64,000 nt of DNA from Candidula unifasciata. Its lineage: Eukaryota; Mollusca; Gastropoda; Stylommatophora; Geomitridae. The notes beneath the pieces are model-generated. The model saw only the letters and a list, made by a program, of their open reading frames with translations, did not search any database and was not told the DNA's origin. Positions 1 through 28,273 of this stretch are shown one piece after another. Position numbers and translations under genes: made by a program. The stretch spans positions 372,001 through 436,000 of the forward strand of contig CAJHNH020000491.1 of assembly GCA_905116865.2 (NCBI GenBank). The letters run 5' to 3'. The number at the start of each line of letters is the position of its first letter. The first letter of the stretch is position 1.

Positions 1-142
1 ACTTTTTTAACAGTAAACACCCATACTTAACCAACATACCTTCCACTGGCATTCCAGTCATGACATTCAATCTTGATGGACCTATTTATTAAAAAAAAAA
101 ACAAAGACCCAGTTGAGCCAAAATAGGAGTTCACAAAATATT

Positions 143-170
143 AACTCTTTGAGTCCCCGCCAGGAATAAT
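143..170. mobile_element. piggyBac-like MITE terminus (TTAA end) abutting the minisatellite
   Basis: TTAACTCTTTGAGTCCC here equals the right terminus (reverse complement) of the TTAA-flanked MITE at 9971-10108. Only one end is seen; the 33-bp array starts right after it. Confidence 0.45.
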
Positions 171-3100
171 TCCCATCATTGTCTCCCTAAACCCACACAG
201 AGTACCCATCACTGTCTCCCTAAACCCACACAGAGTGCCCATCACTGTCTCCCTAAACCCACACAGAGTGCCCATCACTGTCTCCCTAAACCCACACAGA
301 GTGCCCATCACTGTCTCCCTAAACCCACACACAGTGCCCATCACTGTCTCCCTAAACCCACACAGAGTGCCCATCACTGTCTCCCTACAGAGTACCCATC
401 ACTGTCTCCCTAAACCCACACAGAGTGCCCATCACTGTCTCCCTAAACCCACACAGAGTGCCCATCACTGTCTTCCTAAACCCACACAGAGTGCCCATCA
501 CGGTCTCCCTAAACCCACACAGAGTACCCATCACTGTCTCCCTAAACCCACACAGAGTGCCCATCACTGTCTCCCTAAACCCACACAGAGTACCCATCAC
601 TGTCTCCCTAAACCCACACAGAGTACCCATCACTGTCTCCCTAAACCCACACAGAGTGCCCATCACTGTCTCCCTAAACCCACACAGAGTGTCTCCCTAA
701 ACCCACCATCACTGTCTCCCTAAACCCACACAGAGTGCCCATCACTGTCCCTAAACCCACACAGAGTACCCATCACTGTCTCCCTAAACCCACACAGAGT
801 GCCCATCACTGTCTCCCTAAACCCACACAGAGTACCCATCACTGTCTCCCTAAACCCACACAGAGTGCCCATCACTGTCTCCCTAAACCCACACAGAGTG
901 CCCATCACTGTCTCCCTAAACCCACACAGAGTGCCCATCACTGTCTCCTAAACCCACACAGAGTGCCCATCACTGTCTCCCTAAACCCACACAGAGTGCC
1001 CATCACTGTCTCCCTAAACCCACACAGAGTGCCCATCACTGTCTCCCTAAACCCACACAGAGTGCCCATCACTGTCTCCCTAAACCCACACAGAGTGCCC
1101 ATCACTGTCTCCCTAAACCCACACAGAGTGCCCATCACTGTCTCCCTAAACCCACACAGTGCCCATCACTGTCTCCCTAAACCCACACAGAGTGCCCATC
1201 ACTGTCTCCCTAAACCCACACAGAGTGCCCATCACTGTCTCCCTAAACCCACACAGAGTGCCCATCACTGTCTCCCTAAACCCACACAGAGTGCCCATCA
1301 CTGTCTCCCTAAACCCACACAGAGTGCCCATCACTGTCTCCCTAAACCCACACAGAGTGCCCATCACTGTCTCCCTAAACCCACACAGTGCCCATCACTG
1401 TCTCCCTAAACCCACACAGAATGCCCATCACTGTCTCCCTAAACCCACACAGAATGCCCATCACTGTCTCCCTAAACCCACATAGAATGCCCATCACTGT
1501 CTCCCCCATAGAAACCCACACAGAAGTGCCCATCACTGTCTCCCTAAACCCACACAGAGTGCCCATCACTGTCTCCCTAAACCCACACAGAGTGCCCATC
1601 ACTGTCTCCCTAAACCCACACAGAGTGCCCATCACTGTCTCCTGTCTAAACCCACACAGCCCAGTGCCCTTCACTGTCTCCCTAAACCCACACAGAGTGC
1701 CCATCACTGTCTCCCTAAACCCACACAGAGTGCCCATCACAGTGCCCATCACTGTCTCCCTAAATACACATAGAATGCCCATCACTGTCTCCCTAAATAC
1801 ACACAGAATGCCCATCACTGTCTCCCTAAATACACATAGAATGCCCATCACTGTCTCCCTAAATACACATAGAATGCACATCACTGTCTCCCTAAATACA
1901 CATAGAATGCACATCACTGTCCCTCCCTAAATACTGTCTCTCTAAATACACATAGAATGCCCATCACTGTCTCCCTAAATACACATAGAATGCCCATCAC
2001 TGTCTCTCTAAACCCACACAGAATGCCCTTCACTGTTTCCCTAAACCCACACAGAATGCCCTTCACTGTTTCCCTAAACCCACACTGAATGCCCTTCACT
2101 GTCTCCCTAAACCCACACAGAATGCACATCACTGTCTCCCTAAATACACATAGAATGCCCATCACTGTCTCCCTAAACCCACATAGAATGCACATCACTG
2201 TCTCCCTAAACCCACACAGAATGCCCTTCACTGTTTCCCTAAACCCACACTGAATGCCCTTCACTGTCTCCCTAAACCCACACAGAATGCCCATCACTGT
2301 CTCTCTAAACCCACACAGAATGCCCATCACTGTTTTTCTCTACCCACACAGAGTGCCCTTCACTGTCTCCCTAAACCCACACAGAATGCCCATAACTGTT
2401 TCCCTAAACCCACACTAATGCTCATCACTGTCTCCCTAAACCCACACAGAATGCCCATAACTGTTTCCCTAAACCCACACAGAGTGCCCATCACTGTCTC
2501 CCTAAACCCACACAGAGTGCCCATCACTGTCTCCCTAAACCCACACACAGTGCCCATCACTGTCTCCCTAAACCCACACAGAGTGCCCTTCACTGTCTCC
2601 CTAAACCCACACAGAGTGCCCATCACTGTCTCCCTAAACCCACACAGAGTGCCCATCACTGTCTCCCTAAATACACACAGAATGCCCATCACTGTCTCCC
2701 TAAATACACACAGAATGCCCATCACTGTCTCCCTAAATACACACAGAATGTCCATCACTGTCTCCCTAAATACACATAGAATGCACATCACTGTCTCCCT
2801 AAATACACATAGAATGCACATCACTGTCTCCCTAAATACACATAGAATGCCCATCACTGTCTCCCTAAATACACATAGAATGCCCATCACTGTCTCCCTA
2901 AACCCACATAGAATGCACATCACTGTCTCCCTAAACACACATAGAATGCACATCACTGTCTCCCTAAATACACATAGAATGCACATCACTGTCTCCCTAA
3001 ATACACATAGAATGCACATCACTGTCTCCCTAAACCCACACAGAATGCCCTTCACTGTTTCCCTAAACCCACACTGAATGCCCTTCACTGTCTCCCTAAA

Positions 3101-3466
3101 CCCACACAGAATGCCCATCACTGTCTCTCTAAACCCACACAGAATGCCCATCACTGTTTTTCTCTACCCACACAGAGTGCCCTTCACTGTCTCCCTAAAC
3201 CCACACAGAATGCCCATAACTGTTTCCCTAAACCCACACTAATGCTCATCACTGTCTCCCTAAACCCACACAGAATGCCCATAACTGTTTCCCTAAACCC
3301 ACACAGAATGCCCTTAACTGTTTCCCTAAACCCACACAGAATGCCCATAACTGTTTCCCTAAACCCACACATAATGCTCATCACTGTCTCCCTAAATCCA
3401 CATAGAATGCCCATCACTGTTTACCTAACACACAGAATGCCCATCACTGACTCCCTTCTGAAATAA
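171..3466. repeat. 33-bp minisatellite array, about 100 copies
   Basis: The unit CCCATCACTGTCTCCCTAAA plus CCCACACAGAGTG (33 bp) repeats with few indels. Left part has mainly the CCCACACAGAGTG form; from about 1750 variants with ATACACATAGAATG dominate, mixed with TTCACTGTTT and ATAACTGTTT forms. Since 33 is divisible by 3, long open frames exist on both strands; they are repeat artefacts, not genes. Blocks 2181-2484 and 3005-3308 look identical, 824 bp apart (25 units). Confidence 0.97.
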
Positions 3467-3469
3467 ACT

Positions 3470-4390
3470 GACTGCAGTCTCCGCAAAGACAAGAGCTTCC
3501 TAGTCAGAGTTTGTGTTGTGTTAACTGACATCTTAAACATACGATAAGACTTCCTGTCAATATGGTGGATAGACAATATTACTGTTTTTCTTAAGTGGCA
3601 AGTTTTTGCTTCTGATAATAGTTGGGCATTGTAGTTTCCTCTAAATGTAGGTTGAAAGGTTATAGTTCCATTGACTAGCTACTCAGCTGAGTGCATGGTG
3701 AGCTACTGAGCTGAGTGTATGGTGCGATACTGTGAGCAGTCTATTTTGTTAGGAATGTTTTTGAACTGGGCCTAACTTGGTTTGTGTTGTGAACAGCAGA
3801 TTCAGAAATCGGCTAGTGGCCTATGGCGGGAGAAGTAACGGTTCCTCGTGCGATTAATAGCGCGTGTGATGACTGACCTGTTGTAACTGCGGCTTTCATC
3901 GACAATGAACAGCATTTCTAGTGCCAGATTGTGTTGGCTCTTCTAATGGGTGCCTTATGCCTGTGTATGTTATTTAGCTTTACTAAGGCTGCAGTCTGCG
4001 TCAATTTTTTCACAAAAGATAGTGACAGACATTCTGATTGTGGTTTTTGTTGGCAAAGGAGCAGAGCTACTATGGGGTGGCCCATCTATCATGAAGGTGG
4101 AACCGTTATTACCCGGTTAGCACAAACTTCTATAGTACCTCCAAACACATGATTTTAGAAAGCTATCACATTATGTCCACATACCTATCATAATCTCCAC
4201 AGCAAAGAGTTCTAAGAGGGATGGTGAATGGCTTCCAGTCAGGATTCAGAGTGCTCAAAATATGCTCTGTTCTGTGGACCACCGTGTAGCTACACAAACA
4301 AACATGAGGGCAGAAACATTAGCAAATAATGTCTCATACATTTTTAAAAAAAATCAATTTACATGTGTAACTGCTTGCTACAATTATATT
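3470..4390. other. No gene recognised; low-copy sequence
   Basis: Probably copine intron or downstream sequence. Contains a short direct duplication around 3680-3722 (GAGCTACTGAGCTGAGTG). Bases about 4042-4105 recur inverted at 57668-57720, so part of this is an unclassified repeat. Confidence 0.5.
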
Positions 4391-4393
4391 CAA

Positions 4394-4470
4394 AGGAGTA
4401 GGTTTCAGCTGGGAGTGACTCGAGGATCTGGTTGACATCCTTCTTCCTCTTCCTCTTCTTTTGTCCTATT
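4394..4470. repeat. Short unclassified repeat, first copy
   Basis: CAGCTGG...GAGGATCTGGTTGACAT followed by a CTTCTTCCT tract. A second copy is at 5028-5100. Confidence 0.4.
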
Positions 4471-4655
4471 GCTATGCCGTAAAACACAACAGAGAGGAGT
4501 TAGATGTAGTGTCTTTTGCTAGTTGCAATTCTTATGTTAATTTCATTTTGTGTTTCTGTAATGACTTTTTCTACTCCCTCCACCCATCTCTTTCTTGCTC
4601 TGTCTCTTGCCTTGTAGCCTGCTGTTCTCATGTAGTATGCTCTAGCAGTTGGCTG

Positions 4656-4933
4656 ATTTCCGGGGCCCCACTGTGGGAAAAACAAGAATAGACCCACTGC
4701 CTACCCAAAAGCAGGTTGTAAGAGTCGACTAATTGGGGAGCTTCCTTTGAAGTCCGAGTGCATCTGCCTGAGGGGCAAGGAACCAACAGTCTGCATTCAA
4801 GTGAATCAGATCTGTAAAACTGATGCACACGCAACACTCAGGTTCTGGAGCAGGACTGCAATTCAGAAGTGGACAAACAAGCAGAACTTTCTGCCAGAGG
4901 TTACAACTGGTGAACGCGAAGAAGAAAAAGAAG
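4656..4933 (+). mobile_element. R1 repeat (SINE-like, GAA-tailed), copy 1
   Basis: About 280-bp family with at least 14 copies here. Landmarks 5' to 3': GGGCCCCAxTGTGGG, AAACAAGAATAGACCCACTG, AGAGTCGACTAATTGGG, GAGTGCATCTGCCTGAG, GGCAAGGAACCAACAGTCTG, CAGATCTGTAAAACTGATG, GGTTCTGGAxCAGGACT, then CAGCTGGTGAACGC and a (GAA)n tail. The tail and 5' truncations indicate reverse transcription. Clear pol III boxes are not seen. Confidence 0.8.
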
Positions 4934-4939
4934 TTGGCT

Positions 4940-5920
4940 GATCTTGTTTTATTCTGACCATGTCTGGCATTAATAGTAACAAGTGAGTACAAATAGCGCA
5001 TTTATTACCTGCTTTCAACAATCTCGTTTAGAGGAGTATGTCTCAGCTGGAAAAGGCTAGAGGATCTGACTGACATTCAACATTCTTCCTTCTTCTTCGA
5101 TCCTTCCGTCAGAAAACTTGTATCAGGAGGACGGTAGCCTTCATTAAAGGTCTTGTGCAGTCCATATCTCCTCATGCACCATATACAGCTTTACCTTCAC
5201 TGAGGCTGCTACAGGCTAGATTGCTTCTCTGTTAGCAGCATCAAATTTACTCTGTTGGAGCACATCCTCTGCATTTTCTGGTGCCACGTTCCAGGGACAC
5301 AGCTACGTGTTTCCTACACCGATAAGTCTGAAAATATGTTGATGAAGTCTGTTGTGCACTGTCCTTAGTCTGAATATAACACACTGTCCCTCTCTAGAGA
5401 GGCAAAGAAGCGAGTTTTTAGGTTAAAATCTGGTGTGTGTATCCAGCCACCTTTCTTGAATACTAGATTATATTAATGTCTTAGTCTTGTTGTGGTTTAA
5501 GTCATTATTTGATTGCATGTTGATATTCTGAGCTGGTTGGTGAAGATAGTCATAGCATTGCCATATAATCATTCAGTCGTGAGGGCAGCCGCCTGGAAAC
5601 AAGTCTTAAAATTCTCACCTGTTGTCTTCGTTTGCTCGAGAAAATGTCAAAAAAGGGTCAGACTTTCCAAAAAGTCCCCACCAATTTTTCTGGTCCAAAC
5701 CGGTGCCTTTCATATGTATCGATGCAATTTCCTGGTAAAAAAAAAAAAACCATTAACTGTCTTTTATTCAACCCTTTTTAAGACTTAAGAAGTTATCATA
5801 CATTTTTTACCTACTCCTTAAAACTGCCCAAACTTTCCTCACCCTTTCTCCATCATAAAACTTAACCAACTGGCCATAATTAGGACACGTGTGTGTTGTC
5901 CATCAAGATGATGATGACCA
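4940..5920. other. No gene recognised
   Basis: Holds the second copy of the short repeat (5028-5100); otherwise low-copy sequence without splice-bounded open frames that I can name. Confidence 0.4.
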
Positions 5921-5924
5921 CTCT

Positions 5925-6200
5925 TTTTCATCAAGAATGAGTACGAAGATGACTGATGAGGCCGATGCGGGCCCAAAAAGTTCTTGGACAGTGAGGACAG
6001 GGAATGAGCGTTGTGCCAGGGAGGGGATCTCCTGCAGTGGCCTTTCTGTCCATCCTTTTCTTAATCAGTCCTGCTTCCATTTGCTTCACGTGTAGCAGCG
6101 CTTTTGTGAAGAGCTGCATGCCATGCATTTCGGTCTTGAGAGGCAGCCTCCTAGTTAGTGTCATTTATCCAAATTGCTTATGGAAAGTGACCTGAGTGCG
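5925..6200 (-). mobile_element. LINE 3' end with C2H2 finger C-terminus (fragment)
   Basis: Minus-strand frame ends CPHCPRTFWARIGLISHLRT, the C-terminal zinc finger typical of a widespread group of animal non-LTR retrotransposon ORF2 proteins. Truncated and frame-damaged upstream. Confidence 0.65.
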
Positions 6201-6431
6201 GCATCTTTGACATGGAAAACTGCACTGAAGATTGCACAGGACAGGAAAGCACTGAAAGTCATCTCTGAAGCCTCATGTGCCACTAGGCACAACGAGAACT
6301 AATAATGATCCAAAATGCTTTGAGTGAAGACTTCAAGGTGTCCTTACAGCGTTTCTTTTGCCCGCCTTGGGAACGTTTCGAAATTATGACATGACAGAGT
6401 GGTTAGAAGTCAAGGTTTTGCACTATCACTT

Positions 6432-6770
6432 CTATCTTCTTCTGCTTCTTCACTGTTTTTGATGATCACCCTATCAGGCAAGCTGTCATGATAAATCTGA
6501 TTACCTTTACATTCTACTTAAGTCTGAAGATTCCCTGTGTTCTTCCACTTTTGGACTGCAGTCCTGTTCCAGAACCTGAGTGTTGCGTGTGCATCCATTT
6601 TACAGATCTGACTCATTTGTATGCAGACTGCTGGTTCCTTGCCTCTCAGGCAGATGCACTCCAACTTCGAAGGAAGATCGCAATTAGTCGACCATTACGA
6701 CATCCTTCTGGGTAGGCAGTGGGTCTATTCCACCCCTCCCCCATAATAGGGGGCCAAAACCCACATGGGG
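6432..6770 (-). mobile_element. R1 repeat, copy 2
   Basis: Antisense copy: CTTCTTCTG tail side, CTGCAGTCCTGTTCC, CCTTGCCTCTCAGGCAGATG, GGTAGGCAGTGGGTCTATTC, ending ACCCACATGGGG. Confidence 0.75.
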
Positions 6771-6894
6771 AGCTGCTTATTCAGTCGACAAGTGCACAGT
6801 GGCAAAGTACAAAGTCACCGATACAGAACCAGAAGAAGCCCTGGATAAAAACCTTTAATATACTGTAAGCTTGACTTTATGATATCCAGGGCTA

Positions 6895-6952
6895 CCAATC
6901 TTAAGGAAGTGTTCCAAGTGCTATGATGTCAATTCTTAACTCAACATTCCAA
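6895..6952 (+). mobile_element. RNase-H LINE 3' terminus (short)
   Basis: AAGTGCTATGATGTCAATTCTTAACT.. matches the 3' end of the LINE at 16690-17300. Confidence 0.45.
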
Positions 6953-6959
6953 GGCTACC

Positions 6960-7610
6960 AATCTAGTAACATCAACCAATCATATTGGACAACCCTGTTC
7001 GCAGACATTTGATTTATATCTCCCTCTGTCCAAGTAAACTAATGAATGTCTGAAGTTTTTCCGCTTCATTCTGGCTACTGAATATCTTAAATTTAAACCC
7101 CCCAAAAATTAAAAGGACCATTTTCACACTGATGATACACCGGGCATATGCTGACAGAACAATATTTTTAAAGACCAATCAACACTTGATGGGTAGTATT
7201 GTCAACAGCAACTTTACTTCCCAGGACATTTTCTGCTACCCATTTTAAGATAAGTCGACCTGGAAGCTCTTTAAAAAAGTTATCCCGATGAAGATTTCAC
7301 CCTCAGGCAACTGGCTGAACTCAACACTTTCACCCCAAGAAGACTAAATCTAGTCACTATCAGCAGTGACCTGTTCTCAAAAAGCGTAGTTAAATGCCAC
7401 TGATTTTAACCTGTATTGTATTTTGGAGGCATGGTTGTAAATATATTGACAAAATTTAGCATTCAGAGGGGTTTCCATGAAATCCCCCCCAAAAAACATT
7501 TTAAAAGTCAGGCTGACTAAAATTATCCCATAAGCCTCAGTGATAAATGTGGGGTCATATCAAGTGTGATAATGTGCTTTGTGTGGTGATGACCCTGCTT
7601 AGCATGGTCT
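6960..7610. other. No gene recognised
   Basis: AT-rich low-copy sequence with no feature I can support, just downstream of the tentative copine exon 8. Confidence 0.4.
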
Positions 7611-7620
7611 TCACGCTCAC

Positions 7621-7676
7621 AGCAAGTCGAGCAGAAAATCCGTGCTACAAATGTTTGAGGCCCGCAAAATGAATTC
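7621..7676 (-). CDS. Possible copine exon 8 (C2B start), tentative
   Basis: 56 nt between an AG (TTACAG) and a GTGAGC donor. Read in the required phase it gives EFILRASNICSTDFL, which loosely resembles the copine C2B entry (L..A..L...DF). The expected GKSDPF does not follow, and the acceptor is preceded by a purine-rich tract. It may be coincidence. Confidence 0.3.
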
Positions 7677-7839
7677 CTGTAATTTTTTTTTTAAATCATA
7701 GAAAGATCTGAAATCCCGTTCCAGTTCAGTCTGGTCATCTAACAGCCTTTTATTCATGGAATACAACAATCTGTACAGGAGGAGACCTGCAAGAGGTTTC
7801 ATACAACTAACACCATCTGCTGGTGTTCACACCATGGCC

Positions 7840-8222
7840 ATAATTTGTCTCCCTACGTCTTTAATATACGGCTGTGAATCCTGGACAATTATTAAGCAAG
7901 CCATACAATATCTTGAGGCCTCAGAGATGTGGTTTTACATAAGAATCCTTAGAATTCCTTAGACAGCTAGGAAGAGTAACCCAGATGTTTTGAAAGAGAC
8001 AGGTGCTCAAAGACAACTTATCACAAACATTAGAAAGAGACAGGCATACATTTTTTGTCATGTTATGAGAAGAGGTAAATTGGAACATGTAGTGGCTACT
8101 GGAAATATTTGTGGAAAGAAGAGACAGAGGAAGACAGCGCGAGAAGATTCTTGACGGCCTTTTGTCATGGCATGGAGGAGTGTCAACACACAAACTGATA
8201 CGCAGATTGTGGAGAGGCATGA
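7840..8222 (+). mobile_element. LINE ORF2 C-terminus fragment (family L-A)
   Basis: Frames read YGCESWTI, then LEASEMWFYIRILRIP, IRKRQAYIFCHVMRRGKLE and a MAWR block: the post-RT C-terminus of a non-LTR element, with stops. Related copies are at 25570-25830 (-) and 53490-53945 (+). Lies in copine intron 7. Confidence 0.7.
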
Positions 8223-8349
8223 TCGTTACACTATGTCTGTGATCGAAACATCAACACCATATATTCTGTCCTGTAAGCCATTTTAAACAAAGCTGAAGAC
8301 AACATAATACTCAGTGATACAACAAAGGCAAAAAGAAATATGTACTCAC

Positions 8350-25123
<16,774 letters not shown>

Positions 25124-25300
25124 CGTATTTCAGTATTTGTGTGTCACTTGTACAGTCTATATTTATGTGTGTGTGTCACTACCTGTATTGCTCAATTACA
25201 TCTCTTTTATTTGGTAAACACGGATAGGCCGCCATTCGCCAGTTTTCACAACTGCGTGTTGCAAAATCTATGGCACTCAAAATGATTACAAAAAATATAA
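25124..25300 (-). promoter_or_regulatory. CPNE: Putative copine 5' UTR and promoter region
   Basis: Sequence directly upstream of the copine ATG on the minus strand. An in-frame TGA is nine bases before the ATG. No TATA box or initiator could be assigned; the label rests on position only. Confidence 0.3.
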
Positions 25301-25498
25301 AATTTAAACATGAGTCCAAATAAATAAATAAATGCGCTGTAAACGTATGTCTTAAAGGTTATAGTAGTATATTTTGGCAGTCATTAATATACGTGTATAA
25401 TTCTGTACTGGTTTTGTATGTAAGATCTACTTTTACAAGTAATTAAACGATTTTTAAGGCGAAAAAATATTTTACAACGCCATACAGGCAATAGAAAA

Positions 25499-25530
<32 letters not shown>

Positions 25531-25531
25531 C
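25499..25531. repeat. (TTA)n microsatellite
   Basis: About 11 TTA units. Confidence 0.95.
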
Positions 25532-25569
25532 ACCATCATCCTCATCATCAAGTACCTTTATGTGTGTCG

Positions 25570-25830
25570 TAGACGATAATGCCTTTCCACAAGCTGTTAT
25601 CTTCAACAGCAGGTAACAGTGTGTGTGTTGATACTTCTCCCGGCCATGACAAACGGCTGTCAGGAATCTTCTCGCGCTGTCTCCTCTGTCTCTCTATTTC
25701 CAAAGATCTTTTCAATGGTCACAACATGTTTCAGTTTTTTTTTTTTTTTCTCGTAACATGACCTACAAATAATAACTGTCTCTTTCTGATGTTTGTGATA
25801 AGTTCTCTTCGAGCCGTTTTTAAAAACAGC
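25570..25830 (-). mobile_element. LINE L-A C-terminus fragment
   Basis: Antisense to the 7990-8220 sequence (CATGTTACGAG..., GAAGATTCCTGACAGCCG). Confidence 0.6.
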
Positions 25831-26039
25831 TGGATTCCTTTTTATGTTAGTTCAATCAATTTTAAGTAAGAATCACATTTCTGAGGCCTCGATTCATTTT
25901 TATGTGTGGTTTATTTATTAATTGTCCATGATTCGCACCCGTATATTTTTTTTAATGTTTGTATATTCTGCTAGTATTATTAATCAACCTTTTCCTTTCA
26001 ACATTATCGTCATGTTTCGCACCTCAAGCTTAGGCTGTC

Positions 26040-26243
26040 ATATTCGACTATCTATTTTAAGAGCTTTGAACTGAATTTTTGAGCATTTTGAACTGAAATG
26101 CAATAGAAAGATTCTCAGAATATCACAACGAAGATGAGAAATATTGACATCTTAGAAGATCTGAACATCAAGAAAGATTGGCTAATAAAAACCATCCTTT
26201 CTCGAAAGCTGAAATATTTTGGTCATATCAAGCGCCACGACGG
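26040..26243 (+). mobile_element. RTE-type LINE C-terminus fragment
   Basis: KILRISQ, NIDILEDLNIKKDWLIKTI, LKYFGHIKRHD: the same block as in the RTE ORF at 33470-33600. Directly abutted by the L-B LINE. Confidence 0.75.
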
Positions 26244-27539
26244 ACTGTCATTGTCCCGCTGTGGAAAAATAAAGGAACTAAGAGGGAATGTACTAATTAC
26301 AGAGGAATATCACTACTCAGTCACACTGGGAAAATGTATGCTAAGATCATCGAAAAAAGGCTGAGACCATTGATAGAGTATCAACTTTCAGAAGCACAGA
26401 TGGGTTTTCGACGAAACAGAAGTTGTACAGATGCCATTTATACATTGAGACAACTATCAGAGAGGGCAATAGAACATGATAAGACTTGTTTGTTGACATT
26501 CATAGACCAAGAAAAAGCCTTCGATAGAGTCGACAGGAATATGTTGTGGGAATATATGGGGGAAAAAAGGAATCGGCAATCATCTCATTAATATTTGCAA
26601 AAGCCTGTACACACGTAGTAAATGCTGCATAAGATCGAAGGCAGGGTTGTCAAGAACTTTTATAGTGAACTCTGGTGTGCGTCAGGGCTGTGTAATATCG
26701 CCGCTTCTTTTTATAACATACATGGACGCCATATGTAGCGAAACAGACTTTAATCAGGAAGAAGATATAACAGAATTACTTTTCGCCGACGACCAGGTAC
26801 TAATAGCAGAAAATATGGAATGCCTACAGAACCACCTAAATCAAATTAGTAACAAAGGGGAGGAATTAATATGAAAATAAACACTACGAAGACAGAGACA
26901 ATGATGATAGGAAGACATAAAGACAATTTAGAAATTAAATTAAAAAACAACACCCTGAGACAAACAGAGGAATTTAAGTATTTGGGAGCAATTTTTACTT
27001 CAGACGGAAAACTGGACAGAGAAATTAGCTCCAGATGTGCCAAAGCTAATCAAGTAATGGGCCAACTATCTCCCCTGTTGACACACAAGCAGATACCTCA
27101 GAGTACTAAAGTGAATCTTATCAGAACTATTTTTTGGCCAATACTATGCTATCAGTGCCAAACGTGGACACTTACATCCTCCAATGAACGTAAAATTGTG
27201 ACAACAGAGATGAAATGCCTTAGAAGAGCTGCAGGAGTTTCAAGGAAAGACAGAATACAAAATCATGAAATCAGACGAATGCTAGGAATAAAGCCAGTCT
27301 TACAGGTCATCAAAGAACAACAAATGAAATGGTTTGGACACCTAACAAGAATGCCCTGGTACTATCTGCCACAGCGAGCCACACTAAAACGTTACAACGG
27401 GTATAAAGCGAGTGGAAGACCTCGGAAAAGATGGAGTGATGGCATTAAGAACAGCCTTACAGAAATGAACATCAGTCTTAATAGTGCTCTTGACAGAGCT
27501 CATCAACGAACATTACATCTCCCCCCGACACTTCGATGA
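26240..27539 (+). pseudogene. L-B reverse transcriptase pseudogene (two frameshifts)
   Basis: RT blocks in order: CTNYRGISLLSHTGKMYAKI, AQMGFRRNRSCTDAIYTLRQ, LLTFIDQEKAFDRV (palm motif A), GVRQGCVISPLLF (motif B), LLFADDQVLIA (catalytic F-A-D-D, motif C), then FKYLGAIFTSDGK and WFGHLTRMP. The frame changes near 26570 and 26868, so no full-length enzyme is possible. Clade not resolved; it differs from the RTE element at 31573-33804. Confidence 0.9.
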
Positions 27540-27580
27540 GGTACAAGGTGGAAGAGAAGAAGAAGAAGAAGAAGAAGAAG
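26244..27580 (+). mobile_element. LINE family L-B, 5'-truncated, GAA-tailed
   Basis: Inserted in or next to an older RTE fragment. Carries most of the reverse transcriptase and the complete C-terminus, ending in GAAGAAG repeats (27550-27580). Copies of the same family at 13602-14287 and 56152-57073. Confidence 0.92.
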
Positions 27581-27599
27581 CTGAATGACCAGTAGATTA

Positions 27600-28270
27600 G
27601 ATGAAATGTTTAAATTATCACTTTTCAAGCGATCATAAGTTTGATCCCCATCATGGTTCATAATCAGCATTCATTGTTATTCCTCTAAATCTATATGGCA
27701 CTTTACAATGCCATTCAAATAAACAGACTTTCACGCCAGATTTTTGGGTGAATAGTCGGAGTGCATCAAAACATTCGACTAGTTAAAATCTTAATAAAAC
27801 TAAAAAAAGAAAACCAAATCAAATTTCATGTATTTGTTTTTTAATTAATTAGGATATTATAATATTTTTAAAAAATGTTTTTTCTTTAAATTTTTACTGT
27901 TCATAAAAAAAATGTTTTACTTTTCTTTCTATCAAATTCAGCATTGTTTTACTTCTAAATCAAAAAAGTGTATATTTGTTTAAATATAAAACATATTTTT
28001 TAGATGTAAATGATGTCCCTTAGTTTTGTTTGTGTTAACAAATTATTTCCCTTAGTTAAAAGAATTGTTTATGTAAAATTATTCTTTCTTCTTTGGTATT
28101 CGACCTTAATATAGCGATTGGCACGTAGTCTTGTTCTTTACAGTTAAGCAGCGATGTCTGACCTTTTGGTCAAACTTCAACAAACCCCTAAATAGTCGCA
28201 TTTCACTACATGCTGGCTGACAGACATTCAATTCCACCAGGCTAGAGAGCCGGGCAACACCAGGGCCGCT
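27600..28270. other. No gene recognised
   Basis: AT-rich low-copy sequence between the L-B LINE and an FB1 copy. Confidence 0.4.
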
Positions 28271-28273
28271 CAA

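Noticed and set aside
141..3466. Long open frames on both strands encoding 11-residue repeats
   Set aside because: They follow from a 33-bp repeat unit whose length is a multiple of three and which lacks stops; no gene signals.
171..3466. CRISPR array
   Set aside because: Units are contiguous with no unique spacers and the DNA is eukaryotic.
3931..4152. Small secreted protein gene (hydrophobic N-terminus)
   Set aside because: Part of the region (4042-4105) recurs inverted at 57.7 kb, and no splice or promoter support was seen.
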